A stretch of 64,000 nt of DNA from Kaistella gelatinilytica (GTDB lineage: Bacteria > Bacteroidota > Bacteroidia > Flavobacteriales > Weeksellaceae), in assembly GCF_015679325.1 (NCBI RefSeq), contig NZ_JADPVI010000001.1:1240001-1304000 (forward strand), in the 5' to 3' direction. Below, in pieces: positions 58,803 through 64,000 of this stretch. A model generated the notes under the pieces. The model had not been told where the DNA came from, searched no databases, and worked only from the letters and a program-made list of their open reading frames with translations. The position numbers were made by a program, and so were the translations under genes. Position 1 is the stretch's first letter, and each line of letters opens with the position of its first letter.

Positions 58803-59720
58803 ATGAAGAACTTTTTAAGCAAAAAGAAAAACACAAACCTACTTTTGGGAGCTTTACTACTGCTTGTTTTCGGGCAAGCTCTTTATATAGGAAAGCTTTT
58901 CTCTGAGAAAAACAATAAAAATTACGAAGTTAATTTAGTACAGATCAACACTCAAAAAGACAGTATCGATTACTCTGAATTGCGCAACGATCTTGTTTTG
59001 GTGGATCATACGGTAAGAGAACTCAATTCTTTTTTGGCTTCTAAAAATATTTCGGATGAAAAGATTGCAACACTTGCTCAAGACAGCCTTTCGGATGCAG
59101 TTTATCTTTCAAAACAAAGCAATCGTTACAGCCAATATTTAGTCGATCTACAAAATAAACTGCAGCAAGTTCCGCTCGGAATTCCTACGGATGGTTATAT
59201 TTCTTCTAATTTCGGAAAAAGAATTAATCCGATTCCTTTCAGAAATGTTCTACTCGCTTCGGTTGGTAGTACAAAGCCTGTTGCAAAAGCAACTCCACAA
59301 AACGTTGAAGTGAAAGACAGTCTGGGAAATGTCGTAAAAAAAGTTTCACCAAATTCTGCTGAAAATTCTCTTGCAGAAAAAAACAATCCACCGGCAGAAG
59401 CGGATCAGATTCAGTTTCATAAAGGTTTGGATATTGCCGTTCCTTATGGATCAGATGTTCGTGGTGCCGCAAAAGGAACTGTAATTTTCGCTGGGGTAAA
59501 AGGCGGTTACGGAAACTGCGTCATTATTTCTCATGGCAACGGTCTAGCAACTCTTTACGGGCATCTTTCTCAAATTTTAGTTAAAGCAAATGATCTCGTA
59601 CAAGTGAATCAGGTGATTGCAAAATCAGGAAATACAGGTCGATCGACAGGACCACATCTTCACTATGAAGTTCACAAAAACAACACGCCGGTGAATCCGA
59701 AACTGTTTCTGAATATTTAA
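58803..59720 (+). CDS. M23-family peptidoglycan endopeptidase with membrane anchor
   Basis: The 305-residue protein has an N-terminal membrane helix (residues 12-30) and a short coiled coil to about 120. The LytM domain contains the zinc ligands His206 and Asp210 (HKGLDIAVP) and the catalytic pair at 285 and 287 (GPHLHYEVHKN). Between SSNFGKRINP and His206 lies an insert of about 60 residues (145-203), rich in Lys, Ala, Pro and Glu, which most M23 enzymes lack. It cuts peptide cross-links in the wall during growth. It is monocistronic and ends at a terminator. Confidence 0.92.
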   Translation: MKNFLSKKKNTNLLLGALLLLVFGQALYIGKLFSEKNNKNYEVNLVQINTQKDSIDYSELRNDLVLVDHTVRELNSFLASKNISDEKIATLAQDSLSDAVYLSKQSNRYSQYLVDLQNKLQQVPLGIPTDGYISSNFGKRINPIPFRNVLLASVGSTKPVAKATPQNVEVKDSLGNVVKKVSPNSAENSLAEKNNPPAEADQIQFHKGLDIAVPYGSDVRGAAKGTVIFAGVKGGYGNCVIISHGNGLATLYGHLSQILVKANDLVQVNQVIAKSGNTGRSTGPHLHYEVHKNNTPVNPKLFLNI

Positions 59721-59743
59721 AGAAGTAATTTTTAAAACTCATT

Positions 59744-59775
59744 AACGCTTCTGAATATCGGGAGCGTTTTTTTTT
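59744..59775 (+). terminator. Rho-independent terminator of the M23 gene
   Basis: AACGCT and AGCGTT form the stem around a 13-base loop; nine T follow. Confidence 0.8.
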
Positions 59776-59826
59776 GCGGTAAAATTTACTCAAATTTGCA
59801 GCACGTCCCAAAAATGAAGCTGAATT

Positions 59827-61944
59827 ATGAAATTATGTATCGCTGAAAAGCCAAGTGTTGCACGAGATATTGCCAAAGTTTTAGGCGCAGATGTGCCTAA
59901 ACAAGGTTATTTTGAAGGCAATGGATATTGGGTGACCTGGACGTTCGGACATTTCTGCACGCTGAAAGAACCGCATGATTACAGTCCGCATCTTAAATCT
60001 TGGGCATTATTTAATCTTCCTATCATTCCTGAACCTTTTGGAATTAAATTAATAGAAAATGCAGGTGCTCAAAAGCAGTTTAAAACCATTGAAAAGTTAG
60101 TTCAAGATTGCGAAGAAGTCATTAACTGTGGTGATGCGGGACAAGAAGGAGAACTCATTCAACGCTGGGTTTTACAAAAAGCGAAATGTAAAAAACCGAC
60201 AAAAAGATTGTGGATATCTTCTTTAACTGAGGAAGCAATTAAAGAAGGTTTTGCCAATTTAAAACCGGCGGAAGATTATCAAAATCTTTATCTCGCAGGA
60301 AATGCACGCGCAATTGGTGACTGGCTTTTAGGAATTAATGCAACGCGGTTATTCACGAAAAAATTTGGCGGAAACAAAACAGTGCTTTCTATCGGACGCG
60401 TGCAAACGCCGACTTTAGCGATGATCGTTCAGCGACAAAAAGAAATTGATGCTTTTGACACCGAAGAATATTGGGAACTGAAAACCAATTACCGCGACGT
60501 TCTTTTCACGGCGGCGATCGACCGTTTAAAAACGAAGGAAAAAGCGGAAAAAGGCCTGGAATATTTAAAGCAAAACCTTTTTAAAATTATCTCTTTTGAA
60601 ATTAAAGAAGGAAAAGAAAAGAATCCACGACTTTTTGATTTGACCGCTTTGCAGGTCGAAGCGAATAAAAAATATGGTTATTCGGCAGAAAATACGTTGA
60701 AATACATTCAAAGTTTGTACGAGAAAAAACACACGACTTATCCAAGAGTTGATACGACTTACCTTTCCGAAAGTTTGCATCCGAAAATTGCAGGGATTCT
60801 TCAAAGCATGAATTTTTACCTGGAATTTACCGCTCCACTTTTGGCACAACCGATTCCGAAATCGAAAACGGTTTTTGATGATGCGAAAGTCACCGATCAC
60901 CACGCGATTATTCCGACAGAAATTCCTCCTTCTTCCAATTTAAGCAGAGAGGAAAAATTGATTTATGATTTGATTGCGAAACGATTTATCACCGTTTTTT
61001 ATCCGGAATGTAAGATTTCCAATACTTTGGTGGAAGGTCAGGTTGGAACGATTCCTTTTAAAACTTCAGGTCGTCAAATTTTAGAATTAGGATGGCGGCA
61101 AGTTTATGTAAAAGATAAAAAAGAAGAGGCCGAAAAAAAGGAGAAAGACGAAGAACAAACTATTCCCGAATTTAAAGCCGGGGAAAAAGGACCGCACAAA
61201 CCTATAATTCATCAGGGGAAAACCAGTCCGCCAAAACCTTATACGGAAGCAACTTTACTTCGGGCCATGGAAACTGCGGGAAAACAAGTCGATGATGAAG
61301 AATTGCGGGAAATGATGAAAAACAATGGGATTGGAAGACCTTCAACGCGCGCAAACATTATTGAAACGCTTTTCAAAAGAAATTATATCGAGCGGAAGAA
61401 AAAAAATATTCTGGCGACTTCAACCGGCGTTCAACTGATCGATACGATTCAGGATGAATTGCTCAAAAGTCCCGAATTAACAGGAGAATGGGAATTTAAA
61501 TTAAGAAAAATTGAGCGTGGTGAATATGATGCTTCTCAATTTAAAGAAGAGTTGATCACAATGGTGACGAATTTAACGCGAAATGTCATCAACGAAAAAG
61601 CAAAAGTGATTTCTATTCAGGAAGAAATTCAAACGAAAGAAAAAAAAGAATCAACGCCTAGAAAAACGGTCGCAATTATTTGGGAAGAAGAACAATGTCC
61701 GAAATGCAAGGAAAGCAAACTGATGAAAGGGAAAACTGCGATCGGTTGTTCTAATTTTAAAGGTTGTGGATTTAAAGTTCCATTTCAAATTTTTGGGAAA
61801 AAGTTGACGGAAAAACAAATTCAGGATTTGATCATTAAAGGAAAATCATCCAAACTGAAAGGTTTTACAGAACATCCGGAAAGTTTATTAGAGGGAGTTT
61901 TGCGTTTGCGCGATAATTTCAATATTGAATTGAAAGCTGATTAA
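59827..61944 (+). CDS. topB: DNA topoisomerase III
   Basis: The 705-residue type IA enzyme relaxes and decatenates DNA. The TOPRIM domain starts LCIAEKPSVARDIAKVLGAD and contains NCGDAGQEGELIQRW with the metal-binding acidic residues. The active-site tyrosine lies in KHTTYPRVDTTYLSE. ARAIGDWLLGINATRLFT and MKNNGIGRPSTRANIIETL are further family motifs. At the C-terminus a single zinc-ribbon-like cluster (CPKCKE with GCSNFKGCGF) is followed by a 50-residue tail. It stands alone between terminators and the FKBP promoter. Confidence 0.95.
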   Translation: MKLCIAEKPSVARDIAKVLGADVPKQGYFEGNGYWVTWTFGHFCTLKEPHDYSPHLKSWALFNLPIIPEPFGIKLIENAGAQKQFKTIEKLVQDCEEVINCGDAGQEGELIQRWVLQKAKCKKPTKRLWISSLTEEAIKEGFANLKPAEDYQNLYLAGNARAIGDWLLGINATRLFTKKFGGNKTVLSIGRVQTPTLAMIVQRQKEIDAFDTEEYWELKTNYRDVLFTAAIDRLKTKEKAEKGLEYLKQNLFKIISFEIKEGKEKNPRLFDLTALQVEANKKYGYSAENTLKYIQSLYEKKHTTYPRVDTTYLSESLHPKIAGILQSMNFYLEFTAPLLAQPIPKSKTVFDDAKVTDHHAIIPTEIPPSSNLSREEKLIYDLIAKRFITVFYPECKISNTLVEGQVGTIPFKTSGRQILELGWRQVYVKDKKEEAEKKEKDEEQTIPEFKAGEKGPHKPIIHQGKTSPPKPYTEATLLRAMETAGKQVDDEELREMMKNNGIGRPSTRANIIETLFKRNYIERKKKNILATSTGVQLIDTIQDELLKSPELTGEWEFKLRKIERGEYDASQFKEELITMVTNLTRNVINEKAKVISIQEEIQTKEKKESTPRKTVAIIWEEEQCPKCKESKLMKGKTAIGCSNFKGCGFKVPFQIFGKKLTEKQIQDLIIKGKSSKLKGFTEHPESLLEGVLRLRDNFNIELKAD

Positions 61945-62019
61945 CATTTCCTCTGGAAATTGAACGCAGCAGAAACTTATTTGCTCTAAGCTTATACTTT
62001 GTCAATCAGATCATTTTTC

Positions 62020-62053
62020 TTGAAATTCAATTTAATTGAAAATATTATCTTTG
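62020..62053 (+). promoter_or_regulatory. Promoter of the FKBP-type isomerase gene
   Basis: TTG at 62020-62022 and TATCTTTG at 62046-62053 are 23 bases apart, within the Bacteroidota range. The transcript would have a leader of about 80 bases before the ATG at 62140; the leader is AT-rich with no obvious structure. Confidence 0.6.
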
Positions 62054-62139
62054 CACCAAGAAAAGATGAACCGAAAAGTAATCTTTATTATTTATAATTT
62101 CTAGAATATAATTTTGATATTCTTGATAACATTAACTTT

Positions 62140-62640
62140 ATGAAAATAGACAAAAATCACGTAGTATCATTACATTACACGTTAAATGCCATCGAAGAAA
62201 ACGGTGAAAAAACATTCATCGAAAAAACAGATGCTGAAAATCCTTTCACTTTTTTATATGGTGTAGGAATGATGTTGCCAAAATTTGAAGAACATCTTCA
62301 GGGAATGGTTGCAGGCGACAAAAAATCTTTTACCATCGTTCCGGAAGAAGGATACGGCGACAAAGATGAGAATGCAAAAACAGAATTGCCGATCGCAATG
62401 TTCGAAGAGTCCGGAATTCCGCCAGTTGGAGCAATTTTACCTTTACAGGATCCTGAAGGAAATCACTTGAACGCAATCGTTTTAGAAGTAACTCCAGAAG
62501 CTGTTATCGCTGATCTTAACCATCCAATGGCAGGGAAAACTTTGCATTTCGATCTGGAAGTTGAATCAACCCGTCCAGCGACGGAAGAAGAGTTAGATCA
62601 TGGTCACGCTCATGGCGTTGATGGGCACGAAGAACATTAA
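62140..62640 (+). CDS. SlyD-type FKBP peptidyl-prolyl isomerase
   Basis: The 166-residue protein has an FKBP core split by an insert-in-flap domain: VVSLHYTLNAIEENGEK, FLYGVGMMLPKFEEHLQGMV, then the flap PEEGYGDKDENAK. The C-terminus is rich in histidine and acidic residues (HGHAHGVDGHEEH) and could bind nickel or other metals, as in SlyD. It catalyses proline isomerisation and acts as a folding chaperone. The promoter and terminator bracket a single gene. Confidence 0.94.
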   Translation: MKIDKNHVVSLHYTLNAIEENGEKTFIEKTDAENPFTFLYGVGMMLPKFEEHLQGMVAGDKKSFTIVPEEGYGDKDENAKTELPIAMFEESGIPPVGAILPLQDPEGNHLNAIVLEVTPEAVIADLNHPMAGKTLHFDLEVESTRPATEEELDHGHAHGVDGHEEH

Positions 62641-62660
62641 GAAAACTTATCTTATAAATT

Positions 62661-62690
62661 AAAAGCTGCGAATTTCTCGCAGCTTTTTTT
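62661..62690 (+). terminator. Rho-independent terminator of the FKBP gene
   Basis: AAAAGCTGCGA pairs with TCGCAGCTTTT around five bases, followed by a T-run. Confidence 0.92.
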
Positions 62691-62775
62691 GTTTTTAAAT
62701 GAAAATATTTGCAATTATTTTACGCTTCTTCTATTAAATCAAAACCCAATTCATCAAAATCTCGTATTTTTAAAC

Positions 62776-63600
62776 ATGCAAAAATTAATTTATATCATGC
62801 TTGGATCTCTACTTTTTATGAGCTGTCAATCTAGAAAATACAAAGATGTGGTTTACGGGCAAACTGCAAATAAAGAAGATTTAAAACTCAATATTTTCGT
62901 ACCGAGTAATTCTGAAAATAAAAAGTTACCGGTTTTAATTTTCGTTCATGGTGGAAACTGGAACAGTGGTAATAAAGATCAATATGGTTTTTTCGGTCGA
63001 AACTTTGCGAAGAACGACGTGATCACGGTGATTCCTTCCTATACTTTGAGTCCAAACGCAAATGTTGATGAAATGACGACGGAAATCGCTTCTGCCGTAA
63101 AATGGGTTCAAAGTAATATTTCAAAATACAACGGAGACGCAAAAAATCTTTTTGTGACGGGACATTCTGCGGGTGCGCAACTCGTAGCTTCTGCAGTTTT
63201 AAATCCGAAGTTCGGTATTAATGAACAATCAATCGCGGGAATTATTTTAAATGACGGCGCCGGAATTGATATGAAGGATTATCTGGAAAGAAATCCGCCG
63301 ACTTCTCAAGACGATTATCTGGCAACCTGGAGTAATGATCCGAAAAACTGGTATCAGGCTTCTCCCATTAATTTCCTGGATAAAAATTCGCCGCCATTTT
63401 TAATTTATGTGGGAACGAAAACGTATCAATCCATTAAGACTGCTAATGAACATTTTCTGAAAAAACTCAATGAATTTCAGCCAGATGTGAAACCGATCAT
63501 GCTGAATAAAGGTCATATTCCCATGGTGTTGCAGTATTTTTGGTCTGGAAGTGATCGTTTTAAAGAAACGACTGATTTTATGAAAAAGAATCGGAAATAG
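62776..63600 (+). CDS. Lipoprotein alpha/beta hydrolase
   Basis: From the ATG at 62776 the protein has 274 residues; the frame opens at 62689, but the added residues have no signal character. The signal ends at lipobox LFMSC. The core shows VLIFVHGGNWNSGNKDQ (oxyanion region), FVTGHSAGAQLVASAV (nucleophile Ser in GHSAG) and a terminal NKGHIPMVL with the likely catalytic His. It resembles the hydrolase at 42419-43282 and belongs to the same esterase branch. Substrate unknown; an envelope esterase is plausible. Confidence 0.88.
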   Translation: MQKLIYIMLGSLLFMSCQSRKYKDVVYGQTANKEDLKLNIFVPSNSENKKLPVLIFVHGGNWNSGNKDQYGFFGRNFAKNDVITVIPSYTLSPNANVDEMTTEIASAVKWVQSNISKYNGDAKNLFVTGHSAGAQLVASAVLNPKFGINEQSIAGIILNDGAGIDMKDYLERNPPTSQDDYLATWSNDPKNWYQASPINFLDKNSPPFLIYVGTKTYQSIKTANEHFLKKLNEFQPDVKPIMLNKGHIPMVLQYFWSGSDRFKETTDFMKKNRK

Positions 63601-63616
63601 AAATCTTTCGGAGCTT

Positions 63617-64000
63617 TTATAAAATCATCCAAAAAGTACTTCCTTCATTCAAAGTACTTTCTACACCGATCTCGCCGCCTTGTTTTTCGATGAAATTTTT
63701 GCTGATCGCTAAACCTAAACCGGTTCCGTTCTGGTGTTCTTCCGGAACTTGAAAATAGCGGTCAAAGACTTTAGATAAATACTTTTCGTCTATTCCCTTC
63801 CCGAAATCCTGCACAGAAAATTTGACTTTACCATTCTCAGCTTTTGTAGAAAGAATTATTTTTTGACCGATCTCCGAATGTTTGATGGCATTGGTCAAAA
63901 AATTATTGAGAACCCAAACCGTTTTGTCAAAGTCAGCTTGTACGTTTTGAACTTCTTCTGTTTGAATGTCTGAAATCAATTCAATCTCTTTATTTTCCGC
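63617..64000 (-). CDS. Sensor histidine kinase, C-terminal ATPase part (truncated by window end)
   Basis: The frame is open from the right edge to the stop at 63617. The 127 visible residues are the HATPase_c domain: WVLNNFLTNAIKHS (N-box), VQDFGKGIDEKYLSKVFDRYFQ (G1 and F boxes), and GTGLGLAISKNFIEKQGGEI (G2 box). This end of a two-component kinase binds ATP for autophosphorylation. The sensor and histidine-bearing domains lie outside the window, so the signal and the partner regulator cannot be named. It is convergent with the lipoprotein hydrolase gene. Confidence 0.92.
   Translation of the reverse strand, partial: AENKEIELISDIQTEEVQNVQADFDKTVWVLNNFLTNAIKHSEIGQKIILSTKAENGKVKFSVQDFGKGIDEKYLSKVFDRYFQVPEEHQNGTGLGLAISKNFIEKQGGEIGVESTLNEGSTFWMIL

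Overview
The window reads as chromosomal DNA from a low-GC member of the Bacteroidota, most likely a Flavobacteriia species of the Chryseobacterium/Kaistella group (Weeksellaceae). Several things point there: promoters with the Bacteroidota TTTG / TAnnTTTG boxes, A-rich leaders without Shine-Dalgarno sites, Mqo, GpsA and MtaB of the Bacteroidota type, a DnaJ with a reduced zinc region, many secreted or lipid-anchored proteins, and two copies of a structured extragenic element that I associate from memory with the Flavobacteria-specific Flavo-1 RNA. No database search was possible. All family names come from motifs, length and context.

Layout. 1-4.7 kb (+): the end of an arabinose-5-phosphate isomerase gene, tatC, a NAPE-PLD-like metallo-hydrolase, a TspO-like membrane protein and a thiolase. 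4.75-18 kb (mostly -): a VOC protein, a secreted protein, DUF1569, a Crp/Fnr regulator, a 3-hydroxyacyl-CoA dehydrogenase, a TolC/HlyD/ABC-2 permease export operon, and a very large alpha-2-macroglobulin. 18-23.2 kb (+): a UbiA-like protein, a BamA/TamA-like outer-membrane protein, a toxin-antitoxin pair overlapping recF, a four-helix-bundle (S23) gene framed by inverted repeats, and a DUF721/DciA gene. 23.2-31.7 kb (-): a SpecificRecomb-family membrane protein, mtgA, a metal-siderophore or cobalamin binding lipoprotein, tRNA-Arg(ACG) on +, prmA, a lactonase, a glycosyltransferase and an RNA methyltransferase.

31.8-43.3 kb: a methyltransferase and a ZIP transporter (+), a FadL-like porin and a Tyr/Gly/Asn-rich lipoprotein (-), proS, a DUF937-OmpA fusion, mntH, grpE-dnaJ and a lipoprotein alpha/beta hydrolase (+). 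43.4-49.8 kb (-): DedA, a sterol-desaturase-type protein, prfB, an FAD oxidoreductase, an alpha-glucan phosphorylase-like protein and an NTF2-like protein. 49.85-64 kb: a DinB-family gene and mtaB (+); small and secreted proteins, mqo, a hemolysin-III/PAQR protein and gpsA (-); a secreted protein (-); an M23 peptidase, topoisomerase III, a SlyD-type FKBP and another lipoprotein hydrolase (+); and a truncated histidine kinase (-). No gap between genes exceeds 300 bp.

The window is mostly housekeeping and envelope genes. The strongest unusual signals are regulatory or architectural. Two promoters share one Crp/Fnr-like palindrome at identical spacing to the -7 box, and a Crp/Fnr gene lies next to one of them. 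A near-consensus sigma-54 promoter with a duplicated upstream motif precedes grpE-dnaJ. A dyad operator sits on the mntH start site. An S23 element with 33-bp imperfect terminal inverted repeats is inserted exactly between recF and dciA. The alpha-2-macroglobulin has lost its thioester motif and carries a SusC-like segment.
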